DNA of 64,000 bases from an uncultured Acidobacteriota bacterium (GCA_903832055.1 CAILAC010000010.1:186001-250000), one strand, 5' to 3'. Shown: positions 24,671 through 32,994, counted from the stretch's first letter. Translations and numbers: made by a program. The notes: generated from the sequence alone by a model not told the origin.

Positions 24671-25725
24671 CGTCCCGCCTCCTCCCCCGCCAGTCCGCGC
24701 TTCGCAGAAACCCAAAGCGCCTCCAGCTCTTCTGCCCTCAGCTCACCCAGCGGCCTGCCGCTCTCCGTCTCCATCGCTCGGAATCGCGCCCGGAACCGCG
24801 CATTCGTCCCCCGTAGCGCCATTTCGCCATCCACGCCCAGGTGCCGTCCCAGGTTCACCACCGTAAACAGCAAATCTCCCAGCTCCGACTCCACCTCACC
24901 CTGCGCCGCCGCATAGTCGTGGCCTTTGTCTTTTTGGCCGTCATTCCCAAAGGAAATCTGCTTCTCCCGTTCCTCCGCCGCTGCCACCAGCTCGGCCGTC
25001 TCTTCCTCCACCTTTGCCAGCAGATTCCGCCACTCCGGCCAGTCAAACCCAACCTTCGCCGCCTTCGAACCAAGTTTCGCAGCCTCGGCCAGCGCCGGTT
25101 GCGCGCGCTGCACACCATCCAGCAGCGATTCTGCCCCCTTGGCAGCATCACCCTTTTCAGCCTTCTTGATCTGCTCCCAGTTCGCCAGCACCTTCTGCGC
25201 AGAACCCTCCACCGCAGCATCCACCGCTGCCCGGTTCCCTGCCTCCGCCGAAGCAGCCTCTCCAAACACATGCGGATGCCGCCGAATCAGCTTCCGGTTC
25301 AGCCCCTCCAGCACATCCTCAATCGAAAACTTCCCTTCATCCCGCCCCATCTGCGCATAAAACAGCACCTGCAACAGCAAATCCCCCAACTCTTCCGTCA
25401 GATGCTCCCAGTCCCGCCGCTCAATCGCGTCCAGAACCTCGTAGGTCTCCTCCAGCGTGTACTTCCTGATCGAGTCAAAACTCTGCTCCCGGTCCCAAGG
25501 GCACCCATCCGGCCCCCGCAACCGCGCCATGATCGCCACCGACTCGGCAAACCGCCGCCCAGCCAAGCTAATCTGCGGAACACCCGCCACAGCCTCAACA
25601 GGCGTATCTACGCTTTGGGTAAGCCGGGGTTTTAACCCCGGCATCAAGTTAGCAGAGTTGATCGGGGCTTTAGCCCCTGAGGTATGCTCTATCTCGCCAG
25701 AAGCCGCATCGAATGAAGAATCCAT
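24667..25725 (-). CDS. mazG: Nucleoside triphosphate pyrophosphohydrolase MazG (repeat-expanded)
   Basis: 352 residues; E. coli MazG has about 263. It cleaves NTPs to NMP and PPi. The first MazG domain (about residues 60-165) has R-L-R-G-P-D-G-C-P-W-D-R-E-Q, E-E-T-Y-E-V-L-D-A-I and E-E-L-G-D-L-L-L-Q-V-L-F. The second has E-T-A-E-L-V-A-A and E-L-G-D-L-L-F-T-V-V-N. The extra length comes largely from repeats: REP palindromes give residues about 17-35 of a new N-terminal tail, and the dispersed GTCATTCCC element gives about residues 254-266 between the helices of domain two. Confidence 0.9.
   Translation of the reverse strand: MDSSFDAASGEIEHTSGAKAPINSANLMPGLKPRLTQSVDTPVEAVAGVPQISLAGRRFAESVAIMARLRGPDGCPWDREQSFDSIRKYTLEETYEVLDAIERRDWEHLTEELGDLLLQVLFYAQMGRDEGKFSIEDVLEGLNRKLIRRHPHVFGEAASAEAGNRAAVDAAVEGSAQKVLANWEQIKKAEKGDAAKGAESLLDGVQRAQPALAEAAKLGSKAAKVGFDWPEWRNLLAKVEEETAELVAAAEEREKQISFGNDGQKDKGHDYAAAQGEVESELGDLLFTVVNLGRHLGVDGEMALRGTNARFRARFRAMETESGRPLGELRAEELEALWVSAKRGLAGEEAGR
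24929..24965. repeat. Dispersed GTCATTCCC repeat inside mazG
   Basis: CTTTTTGGCCGTCATTCCCA then AAGGAAATCTGCTTCT matches the intergenic copies at 10648, 31051, 31104 and 32759. In the mazG frame it encodes E-K-Q-I-S-F-G-N-D-G-Q-K-D-K. Confidence 0.8.
25623..25677. repeat. REP palindromes inside the 5' end of mazG
   Basis: GCCGGGGTTTTAACCCCGGC (25623-25642) and GGGGCTTTAGCCCC (25664-25677, followed by TGAGG) are perfect palindromes. The second is identical to the one within rarA (6271-6284). Confidence 0.85.
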
Positions 25726-25815
25726 TCCAATACTGTAACCTGCGTCTATGCCGTCAACGAAGGCCGCGAACGCATCGCATCCGGGCCTCGTCTACTTCAT
25801 GGAGCCCATTCAACC

Positions 25816-26697
25816 ATGCCTGCCATCGCCGAAGTCCAGATCGCCTGCGCCATCTTCACTTTCCTCCTCGGCCTCGCCTTCGGCAGCTTCCTCAACGTCG
25901 TCCTTACCCGCCTCCCCAACGACGAGAGCATCGTCCACCCCGGCTCCCACTGCCGCAACTGCGACCATGTGCTCTCGTGGTGGGAAAATATTCCCCTCCT
26001 CAGTTGGCTCCTCCTTCGCGGCCGCTGCCGCCAATGCCACACCAGAATCAGCCCCCGCTACCCCCTCATCGAACTGGCGATCGCCACCCTCTGGGCCGCA
26101 ATCTGGCTCAGATTCGGCCCAAACGAGCTGTCTGCGCCCATTGCGCACACCCTAATCCAGGTCGCGGGATTAGCACTCCTAAGTTGGCTTCTGGTCGCCC
26201 TCGCCACCCTCGACGCCCTGCACTTCTGGCTTCCCGACGTCCTCACGTTTCCGGGAATTGCGCTGGGCTTCTCTTTCACCATGAGCAGCGTCTGGTTTCA
26301 CTGGTCCTTCCCGGCATCCGAAACGGTCGCACCTGCGTTCTGGAATTGCCTTGTCGCCACCCTCGCCGCAGCCGCCATCATCCTCATCATCCGCCTGGCC
26401 TACTGGCTCGTCCGCCGCAAAGAAGGCATGGGCCTCGGTGACGCCAAGCTCATGGCCATGCTCGGCGCATGGCTCGGCTTCGTAGGCGCTCTCGAAAGCT
26501 TCGTCCTCGCCATCTTCGCCGCCAGCGCCGCCGCCCTCATCTGGCTCGCAATTACCGCCACCCGCCGAGGCTCAAGCTCCGCCCAATGGGCAAAAATGCC
26601 CCTGCCGTTAGGGACATTTCTTTGCCTCGCTGCCTTGTCTGAAGTCTTCTACCCGCAGTGGCTCTGGCTCTGGTACGCCCGCGTCTTTCTTCCCTGA
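25816..26697 (+). CDS. pilD: Type IV prepilin leader peptidase/methylase
   Basis: 293 residues. The N-terminal cytoplasmic zinc loop has two C-x-x-C pairs (C-R-N-C and C-R-Q-C) that support the methyltransferase part. About eight membrane helices follow. The two catalytic aspartates are visible: T-L-D-A-L-H-F-W-L-P-D and G-M-G-L-G-D-A-K-L-M (the GxGD motif). It processes type IV pilins or type II secretion pseudopilins. No pilus gene is next to it. Divergent from mazG. Confidence 0.92.
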   Translation: MPAIAEVQIACAIFTFLLGLAFGSFLNVVLTRLPNDESIVHPGSHCRNCDHVLSWWENIPLLSWLLLRGRCRQCHTRISPRYPLIELAIATLWAAIWLRFGPNELSAPIAHTLIQVAGLALLSWLLVALATLDALHFWLPDVLTFPGIALGFSFTMSSVWFHWSFPASETVAPAFWNCLVATLAAAAIILIIRLAYWLVRRKEGMGLGDAKLMAMLGAWLGFVGALESFVLAIFAASAAALIWLAITATRRGSSSAQWAKMPLPLGTFLCLAALSEVFYPQWLWLWYARVFLP

Positions 26698-26704
26698 ATC
26701 GAGA

Positions 26705-27295
26705 CTAGCTTTTCACTGCCTCGGCCGACGCTTTGGCTGTGCGCACATACCGAATCGCGCCTTTCAGTTGCGCCATATGGTGCTGCGCATGAATCGCATG
26801 ATACCGCCGCCACTCATCCACCCGCATCACCCCATAAAACGGGTGCTCACCGCAGGCCTGAATCCCAAACTTCTTCCGCGCAGCCGAGAGTAGCTCATCC
26901 ATCGCTTCCGCCGCCGCCAAAAAGCGGCCCGCAATCTCTTCGCCCGATTGCGGAGTGAACTCAAACGGACGCACCGCGCGCATCGCCGGCACTCCCGACG
27001 GCATGTAGCCCAATCCAATCGTCTGTACCCTCAGGAAAAACTTCAGCGCGTTCCTGCGATTCTTGGGAACTCTGCCGCTCTTCAACTGCTTGGCCAAAAT
27101 CTCCGAGGTCTGGTGAAAAGTCAAAATCAGGTGCTCGATGATCTGCTGCGCACACCAGCGATCCTGCCCCGGCAAGGGCGCTATCTGCGCCTCTTCAAGG
27201 CCCAGTGAAGAAATCTGCTCGGCTAGGGGTTCAAGCGCATGTCGCAAAACTGGATGCATGAAAACCTTCTGAAGGAGTTCCTTCGTGGCTGGCAT
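26705..27295 (-). CDS. DinB-like protein (DUF1569 group)
   Basis: 196 residues from the ATG at 27295; a start at 27427 would add 44 residues with no family likeness. The four-helix DinB fold has metal-binding histidines in I-I-E-H-L-I-L and H-A-I-H-A-Q-H-H, and H-P-F-Y-G-V-M-R-V-D-E-W is a DUF1569 hallmark. Relatives include bacillithiol- and mycothiol-dependent transferases, but the function here is unknown. Confidence 0.8.
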   Translation of the reverse strand: MPATKELLQKVFMHPVLRHALEPLAEQISSLGLEEAQIAPLPGQDRWCAQQIIEHLILTFHQTSEILAKQLKSGRVPKNRRNALKFFLRVQTIGLGYMPSGVPAMRAVRPFEFTPQSGEEIAGRFLAAAEAMDELLSAARKKFGIQACGEHPFYGVMRVDEWRRYHAIHAQHHMAQLKGAIRYVRTAKASAEAVKS

Positions 27296-27433
27296 TGATG
27301 AACGTTTTCCTGGTTGGCAAACAATGAAGACCGAAGAGATGATGGTTTTAGGATATGTTACTTTCAACTTTTCAGAATAAAAATTACGACGCCAAGTTCG
27401 TGCTTTACTACAACTTAGGTAGCTCATTTTAGG

Positions 27434-28279
27434 TTACTTGGGTGGCATTCCGTCTCCGGCAAGGGCCTTCGGCTTCCCCCCGGAAATGGCCAGTGCTGCC
27501 TCTACCTGTTCGAGCCCCTTGCGCGCAGCCCGACTGTGCGGTCCCTCCGGATCGTAGTTAAGAAACAGCGCAAAGTGCTCCCGCGCCTTCTCATACATCT
27601 GCAAATGCTGCTCAGCCACAGCCAGCCCCAGCACTGCCTCAGGCGATTCCTGGTTCAGCGCGAATGCATCTTCAAACCGCGTCTCTGCGGCTCTCCAGTT
27701 CTTCCGGTCAAGGTAGAAGTTGCCAACGTCCACATTCTCCTTCAACAGTTGTTCGCGCGTCTTCTGCTTCCCCGCCTTCCCATTCGACGCTTCCGTGGTG
27801 TCTTCCATCGGTAGCCGCCCCAGCCCCGACCGGCTCGAACTGAACCCATCATCGACCTCTGCGCCTCCCGCCAAATCCGGCGACTTGACCGGGTCCCCGT
27901 CCTGGTCGGTCGAAGCCCGGCCACCATCAGCAAACTCCGATGTCCCCTTGGGCGCGGGCTTCACCTCCGGTTCCACAGGCAAAATCGGCGCATCGGTCGT
28001 CTCTCCCGGAAACGGATTGTCCCCACCCTCCGCCGGCTTGGCTGCAGCTCCCCCCGATGGCCCGTCCGAGGGCTTTGCCGCCTGAGGTGCCTGGGAAGGT
28101 GCCGGGGAAGGTGCCTTCACCGCCTGTCCCGGAAACGGATTCTCCCCCTGCTGCTGCCCAGCCAATGCCACCGCCGCACACGGCCACGCCCTTGGCCCCA
28201 GTCCCATTCCCACAGGCAGGGCCAGCATCCACAACAGCATCTGAATCGGCAATTTTCGTTTCACTTCTCGCCCCGACAT
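27434..28279 (-). CDS. Secreted TPR-repeat protein
   Basis: 281 residues from the ATG at 28279, chosen because it starts a signal peptide (ending A-L-A-G-Q about residue 42); an upstream start at 28339 would add 20. A long Pro/Gly/Ala-rich linker contains the motif E-N-P-F-P-G twice (also D-N-P-F-P-G). The C-terminal third has two or three TPR units (V-G-N-F-Y-L-D-R-K-N-W-R-A-A-E-T-R-F, then A-V-L-G-L-A-V-A-E-Q-H-L). It probably scaffolds other envelope proteins. Divergent from the SET-domain gene. Confidence 0.75.
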   Translation of the reverse strand: MSGREVKRKLPIQMLLWMLALPVGMGLGPRAWPCAAVALAGQQQGENPFPGQAVKAPSPAPSQAPQAAKPSDGPSGGAAAKPAEGGDNPFPGETTDAPILPVEPEVKPAPKGTSEFADGGRASTDQDGDPVKSPDLAGGAEVDDGFSSSRSGLGRLPMEDTTEASNGKAGKQKTREQLLKENVDVGNFYLDRKNWRAAETRFEDAFALNQESPEAVLGLAVAEQHLQMYEKAREHFALFLNYDPEGPHSRAARKGLEQVEAALAISGGKPKALAGDGMPPK

Positions 28280-28431
28280 CAAGCCACATTCTCTCAGGTC
28301 TTCAAAATCCTTCACCACCGCCTCAGCCAGTGATACCATCCCTTTCGAAGCACATCAGGCCCAAACCCAGTGCCCACTTCTACAGAATAAGGGCAATTCC
28401 AACATGGCAACCTACGCATGGCATTGATCTC

Positions 28432-28911
28432 ATGTCTCTGATCGTTCGCTCCTCATCCATTCACGCCGCCGGATGCTACACCACCACGCCCATCCGCAAA
28501 GGCGCGCGCGTCGCCGAATACACCGGCCGCCACATCAGCAAAGATGAAGCCGACCGCCTCTATGAAGACTACCCCGTCACCTACCTCTTTGGACTGGGCG
28601 ACGGCGCAGTTGTCATCGACGGATTCTGCACCGCCATGTTCATCAACCACAGTTGCAACGGCAATTGCGAAACCACCGAAGATGACGGCCACATCTGGAT
28701 AACCGCCCTCCGCAACATCCCCGCCGGCAACGAAATCACCTACGACTACTGCCTCTACGACGGCTCAGTCGACCCCTGCACCTGCAATTGCGGCGCAAAA
28801 AACTGCCGCGGCTCCATGTACTCCCCCCAGGAAATCAAACGCCGCAAAGCCGCCCAAAAGAAATCCGCCACCAAAAAGAAACAAGGCAAACGCAAAGCAG
28901 CCAAACCATAA
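28432..28911 (+). CDS. SET-domain lysine methyltransferase-like protein
   Basis: 159 residues, a compact SET domain with a post-SET cysteine cluster. Key motifs are A-G-C-Y-T-T-T-P-I-R-K-G near residue 12, F-I-N-H-S-C-N-G-N-C (residues 70-79, the knot that binds S-adenosylmethionine), E-I-T-Y-D-Y (101-106, catalytic Tyr) and C-T-C-N-C-G...C (116-125) for zinc. A Lys-rich tail (K-K-S-A-T-K-K-K-Q-G-K-R-K) ends it. Such bacterial SET proteins are thought to methylate lysines of DNA-binding or ribosomal proteins; the substrate here is unknown. Confidence 0.85.
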   Translation: MSLIVRSSSIHAAGCYTTTPIRKGARVAEYTGRHISKDEADRLYEDYPVTYLFGLGDGAVVIDGFCTAMFINHSCNGNCETTEDDGHIWITALRNIPAGNEITYDYCLYDGSVDPCTCNCGAKNCRGSMYSPQEIKRRKAAQKKSATKKKQGKRKAAKP

Positions 28912-29049
28912 GCAAGTCCTTTTAACTATTTTTTTGGACCTCAGTTCGCCCCCGTCAAAAGCATTCGCAATCCTCAGTTTTCCACGGCGCATCCTGCAAT
29001 CACCCGAGCGCTAAACCAGTACAATCCCCACAGGGGTGGAACCACGCGC

Positions 29050-31032
29050 ATGGGCTATCAGGTACTCGCACGCAAATATCGTCCGCAGCGCTTCTCCGAC
29101 GTCTACGGGCAAGACCACGTCACCCGCACCCTCACCAACGCCCTCACCCAAAACCGCATCGCTCACGGCTACATCTTCTCCGGCCACCGCGGCATCGGCA
29201 AAACCACCATCGCCCGCATCCTCGCCATGGCCCTCGACTGCCGCACCGAAGTTGGAAGTGACAAACGCCCAACAGTCGAGCCCTGCCTCCAATGCGTCTC
29301 CTGCCGCGAAATCTCCTCCGGCGGCGGCTCCGGCGAAGCCACTCACTCCTTCGACTTCATCGAAATCGACGCCGCCTCCAACCGCGGCATTGACGACGTC
29401 CGCTCCATCATCAGCCAGGCTGAAGTCCGCCCCGCCCGCGACAAGTACAAAATCTTCCTCCTCGACGAAGCTCACCAGATCACCGACGCAGCCTTCAACG
29501 CCATCCTCAAGACCCTCGAAGAGCCACCCGACTGGGTCATCTTCATGATGGCCACCACTGAGCCCGAGTCCATCCCCCAGACCATCCGCTCCCGCTGCCA
29601 GCACTTCAGCTTCCACGCCGTCAAGTTTGAAGACATCCTCGCCCAGCTCAAGGCCATCGCCCTCGCCGAGGGCGTCACCGCCGACGAAGCAGCCCTCGCA
29701 CTCCTCGCCGAGGCCGGCGACGGCTCCATGCGCGACGCCCTCTCCATCATGGATCAGGCCATCGCCTCCGCCCCCTTCGAAGATGGCAAGGCCGTTCTTC
29801 AGAACGACCAGATCCGCGACCTCATGGGCAGCGTTCCCAACACTGTCTTTGAACGCCTCATGGAGCACGTCAGCGCCCAGTCTTCCGCCGCGCTCATGGA
29901 GGATCTCGACCGCCTCATCACCTCCGGCAACAGCCCCAGCGCGCTCGCCCGCCAGCTCGTCCGCTACCTCCGCAACTGCCTCATGGCCAAGCTCGGCGGC
30001 GAACACACCCAGCTCCTCGCCATCGCCAACGACGAGCGCAGCCGTGCCGACCGCACCGCTCTCCTCTTCACCGAAGACGAGCTCACCCGCAACCTCCAGC
30101 TCGCCCTCCGCACCTTCGACGAACTCAACTACCGTCAGGAACAGCGCTTCCACCTCGAACTCGGCCTCCTCAAGCTCATCCAGGCCCAGCGCCTCCTGCC
30201 CATGGAAGAGATTCTCAGTGGCCTCGCCGGCAATCCCGGTACTCTCGCAAACGCCCCCCGCCGCCCCGCGCCAGCCACGTCTCCTGCGCCCAGGCCTGCT
30301 CCCGCGCCCACTCGCCCGGCTGCGCCCGCAGCTCCATCGCTCTCCCCCTTCGCCGCCAGCAACCAGCGCACCATCGAATCCGCGGCTCCCTCTTCCATCC
30401 GGGTAGGTCCGGGCTTCAGCACTGACACAAAGGCCCAGGCCTTCTCCGGAACTTCGTCCCCTGCGGCCGCAGCTCCCTCAGCCTCCTCCACCGCCGTCGG
30501 ACTCCTCGAAATCGATGAGGTTCCCAATGAAACCCTTGGCGCACCCATCGAATCCATCTCACCCATTGCACCCATTGCACCCATCGAATCCGCCAGCCCC
30601 GCTGTATCCGCCCCTCAAATCGTCCCCTCCCTCGCCGCCTCATCCGCACCCAGCACCGACCACATCCGCCAGGCCGTCACGGAATCTCTCGCTGCCAACG
30701 CACACTCCACCGCCGCCACCCTCCTCGCAGACGCCCGCTGGCTCCTCGAACCCTCCAGCGTCCGCATCGAGGTCAACGCCAAACCCACCATGATTCGCCT
30801 CACCTTCAACGCCGCCGCCGAAAAACTCATCCGCGCCGCCATCACCCAGGCCGGAGCACCCAGCCGCTTCCTCATCGTCCCCGGCGAGGGCCTCACCTCC
30901 TCCGGCAGCGCAGCCAAACCAAGCGCGCCCCAGGGCAGCATCGAGGCCGAAGCCCGCGCCAACTCCCTCGTCCTCCACGCCCAGTCCCTCTTCAACGCCG
31001 AGATCGTCTCCGTAGTCGACCTCCGCACCTGA
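29050..31032 (+). CDS. dnaX: DNA polymerase III subunits gamma/tau
   Basis: 660 residues. The clamp-loader ATPase begins Y-Q-V-L-A-R-K-Y-R-P-Q-R-F-S-D-V-Y-G-Q with Walker A G-H-R-G-I-G-K-T-T near residue 45, a four-Cys zinc module (C...C-L-Q-C-V-S-C), Walker B L-L-D-E-A-H and sensor 1 A-T-T-E-P. Domain III is followed by a Pro/Ala/Ser-rich linker from about residue 400, which includes short P-I-A-P-I repeats, and a C-terminal domain. It loads the sliding clamp. It opens the usual dnaX-ybaB-recR cluster, but here recR is displaced. Confidence 0.95.
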   Translation: MGYQVLARKYRPQRFSDVYGQDHVTRTLTNALTQNRIAHGYIFSGHRGIGKTTIARILAMALDCRTEVGSDKRPTVEPCLQCVSCREISSGGGSGEATHSFDFIEIDAASNRGIDDVRSIISQAEVRPARDKYKIFLLDEAHQITDAAFNAILKTLEEPPDWVIFMMATTEPESIPQTIRSRCQHFSFHAVKFEDILAQLKAIALAEGVTADEAALALLAEAGDGSMRDALSIMDQAIASAPFEDGKAVLQNDQIRDLMGSVPNTVFERLMEHVSAQSSAALMEDLDRLITSGNSPSALARQLVRYLRNCLMAKLGGEHTQLLAIANDERSRADRTALLFTEDELTRNLQLALRTFDELNYRQEQRFHLELGLLKLIQAQRLLPMEEILSGLAGNPGTLANAPRRPAPATSPAPRPAPAPTRPAAPAAPSLSPFAASNQRTIESAAPSSIRVGPGFSTDTKAQAFSGTSSPAAAAPSASSTAVGLLEIDEVPNETLGAPIESISPIAPIAPIESASPAVSAPQIVPSLAASSAPSTDHIRQAVTESLAANAHSTAATLLADARWLLEPSSVRIEVNAKPTMIRLTFNAAAEKLIRAAITQAGAPSRFLIVPGEGLTSSGSAAKPSAPQGSIEAEARANSLVLHAQSLFNAEIVSVVDLRT

Positions 31033-31050
31033 TCCACCTGTAGCCGTTGC

Positions 31051-31130
31051 TTTTTGGTTTTCATTCCCAATGGGAATCCGCTGTTGTATTCGCTTTTCTT
31101 GCTGTCATTCCCAAAGGGAATCTGCTGTTG
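31051..31130. repeat. Dispersed GTCATTCCC...GGGAATCTGCTGTTG repeat, two copies
   Basis: Copies at 31051-31086 (TCATTCCCAATGGGAATCCG then CTGTTG) and 31104-31130 (TCATTCCCAAAGGGAATCTG then CTGTTG), in tandem between dnaX and ybaB. Confidence 0.8.
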
Positions 31131-31178
31131 TACTTGTTCTGCCAGTACCTAGTCCCTACTCCCTGGAGCGAAGCGACC

Positions 31179-31505
31179 ATGTTCAATCCACTCAAAATGC
31201 AGGAAATGCTCTCCAAAGCCAGCCAGATGCAAGAGGAAGTCCAGCGCCGCCTCGCCAGCACCATCCTCGAGGGCTCCAGCGGCGGCGGCGCCGTCACCGC
31301 CACCATCAACGGCAAAAAACAACTCCTCAAGGTCCGCATCGACCCCGCCGCCGTCACCACCCTCGGCAGCAACAAAGCCGACCTCGAAATGCTCGAAGAC
31401 CTCATCGTCGCCGCCGTCAACGACGCAGGCCGCAAAGCCGAAGAAGCCCTCCAGGGCCAGCTCAAAGGCCTCCTCGGCGGCCTCAACCTGCCCGACCTCA
31501 GCTGA
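31179..31505 (+). CDS. ybaB: YbaB/EbfC nucleoid-associated protein
   Basis: 108 residues. The start at 31179 gives the standard M-F-N-P-L-K-M-Q-E-M-L family opening; the longer open frame upstream runs through repeats. L-E-G-S-S-G-G-G-A-V-T-A-T-I-N-G is the conserved beta turn and L-E-D-L-I-V-A-A-V-N-D-A the helix. It binds DNA as a dimer. Position after dnaX is conserved in bacteria. Confidence 0.95.
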   Translation: MFNPLKMQEMLSKASQMQEEVQRRLASTILEGSSGGGAVTATINGKKQLLKVRIDPAAVTTLGSNKADLEMLEDLIVAAVNDAGRKAEEALQGQLKGLLGGLNLPDLS

Positions 31506-31570
31506 TCCCAAATCTGCCCCAAAGCTCTTGTCATCCTTCACTTCCCCAGGTTTCCAGAAAGGAATCACCG

Positions 31571-32515
31571 ATGCCCGCCAACACCCTCAATCGCCGCCAC
31601 TTCCTCCGCCTCGGCGCAGTCGCCAGCGCCGCCGCCCTCGTCCCCCACTGGCTCACCGCTCAGGCCGCCGACATGGTCGCCCAGTCCCGCGCCACCGCCG
31701 CCAAAACTCCCATCACCACCACCAAGCTCTACGACAACCTCTTCCTGCTCCAGGGAGTCGGCGGCAACATGGCCCTCCAGACCGGCCCTGATGGCAAAAT
31801 TCTCATCGACTCCAGCTACTCCACCGCCGTCCCCGGCATCCTCGACGCCATCAAAAAGGCTGGCGAAGGCCCCGCATACACCCTCATCAACACCCACTGG
31901 CACTTTGACCACACCGACGGCAATGAAGCCATCCACGCCGCCGGCTATCGCATCCTGGCCCACGAAAACACCCGCGCCCGCCTCTCCTCCCCGCAAACCA
32001 TCAAGGCCTTCGGCCTCTCCCTTCCCGCCGCCCCCGCCGGAGCACTCCCTACCGCCACCTTCGGCTCCAGCTTTCACATCTGGAAAAACGGCGACTCCCT
32101 CGACCTCGTCCACTTCGACCCGGCCCACACTGACTCCGACATCTACATCCACTTCCACAAGGCAGATGTCCTACACGTCGGCGACACCTGGTTCAACGGC
32201 TTTTATCCCTTCATCGATGAAAGCTCGGGCGGCTCCATCGGCGGCATGATCGCAGCCAACGTCACCGCGCTCAACATCGCCAGCGACACCACCAAGATCA
32301 TTCCCGGCCACGGCCCCGTCGGCTCCAAGGCAGACCTGCAGCGCTTCCACGACGTCCTCTCCGCCATCCGCGACAAAGTCGCCGCCCTCAAGGCTCAGGG
32401 ACTCACCGAAAAGGAAGCCGCCGCCAAAAAGCCCACCGCCGAATTCGACTCCGTCTGGGGCCACGGCATCCTCACCCCCGACCAATTCGTCGGCATCGTC
32501 TACCGCACCATCTGA
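31571..32515 (+). CDS. TAT-exported metallo-beta-lactamase-fold hydrolase
   Basis: 314 residues. A twin-arginine signal (N-R-R-H-F-L-R-L-G-A) is followed by an MBL-fold domain. The zinc motif is T-H-W-H-F-D-H-T-D-G near residue 100; later ligands are His in V-L-H-V-G-D-T-W and His in I-P-G-H-G-P-V. It resembles secreted MBL enzymes of the quinoprotein-relay or lactonase-like groups rather than class B beta-lactamases; the substrate is unknown. It sits in the cluster where recR would follow ybaB. Confidence 0.85.
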   Translation: MPANTLNRRHFLRLGAVASAAALVPHWLTAQAADMVAQSRATAAKTPITTTKLYDNLFLLQGVGGNMALQTGPDGKILIDSSYSTAVPGILDAIKKAGEGPAYTLINTHWHFDHTDGNEAIHAAGYRILAHENTRARLSSPQTIKAFGLSLPAAPAGALPTATFGSSFHIWKNGDSLDLVHFDPAHTDSDIYIHFHKADVLHVGDTWFNGFYPFIDESSGGSIGGMIAANVTALNIASDTTKIIPGHGPVGSKADLQRFHDVLSAIRDKVAALKAQGLTEKEAAAKKPTAEFDSVWGHGILTPDQFVGIVYRTI

Positions 32516-32610
32516 GAAAACAGGGATATGGAAAAGGGGAACACAGAAACCGTCGCTTTTCGGCTATTCACTGTTCCCTTTTCCCTGTTCCCTGGCTCCA
32601 AAGGAGCCCC

Positions 32611-32736
32611 ATGTCCCGCTACGCTGAACCCATGGCCCGCCTCATCGAAGAGCTCAAAAAACTCCCCGGCGTCGGCACCAAATCCGCCGACGAATTCACC
32701 ATGTCCCGAGCCCTAAATAACCGCCGCGAACTCTAA
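32611..32736 (+). pseudogene. recR deletion scar (first 26 and last 16 codons joined in frame)
   Basis: A 41-codon frame begins with an AAGGAG ribosome site and reads M-S-R-Y-A-E-P-M-A-R-L-I-E-E-L-K-K-L-P-G, then V-G-T-K-S-A, then D-E-F-T-M-S-R-A-L-N-N-R-R-E-L. The first part matches RecR residues 1-26 (75 of 78 bases match the intact gene at 34995) and the rest matches its last 16 codons. The missing 158 codons (474 bp) would lie between two GCC codons, with a 4-base CGCC homology at the join. It still has a ribosome site and a stop, so a tiny peptide could be made. Confidence 0.88.
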
Positions 32737-32758
32737 CCAACCCGCGCCTCCGCTGCTG

Positions 32759-32797
32759 TTTTTTGGTTGTCATTCCCCCAAGGGAATCTGCTTCTGC
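32759..32797. repeat. Dispersed GTCATTCCC repeat
   Basis: TTTTTTGGTTGTCATTCCCC then CAAGGGAATCTGCTTCTG, one copy, between the recR scar and the GH35-like gene. The stretch 32798-32994 has no other supported feature. Confidence 0.8.
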
Positions 32798-32994
32798 TTT
32801 TCGCTTCGATTCAGCCCTGGACCTCTTCTCCAGCGGTCGTTGCCAGGCGGACACCCGGCTATTCCCTACTTCCCACCATGCCGGTGTCCCAAACTACCCA
32901 AACCTTGCCATCTCATCCACAAACTGGTACTTTTTCGAAGTTCCTCATTAACCACAAATTCCACCGTAGAAAAGCCTCGATCGGGAGCCATCGC

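Noticed and set aside
29011-30153. Long minus-strand frame opposite dnaX (and similar ones opposite lnt, rarA and the ABC genes)
   Set aside because: They are Glu/Gly/Ala/Asp-rich mirror frames caused by the high GC third position of the real genes.
32523-32590. Imperfect inverted repeat (GGAAAAGGGGAACA with TGTTCCCTTTTCCC) after the MBL gene
   Set aside because: Possibly a weak terminator, but the stem needs a bulge and has a 28-base loop, so it is not listed as a feature.
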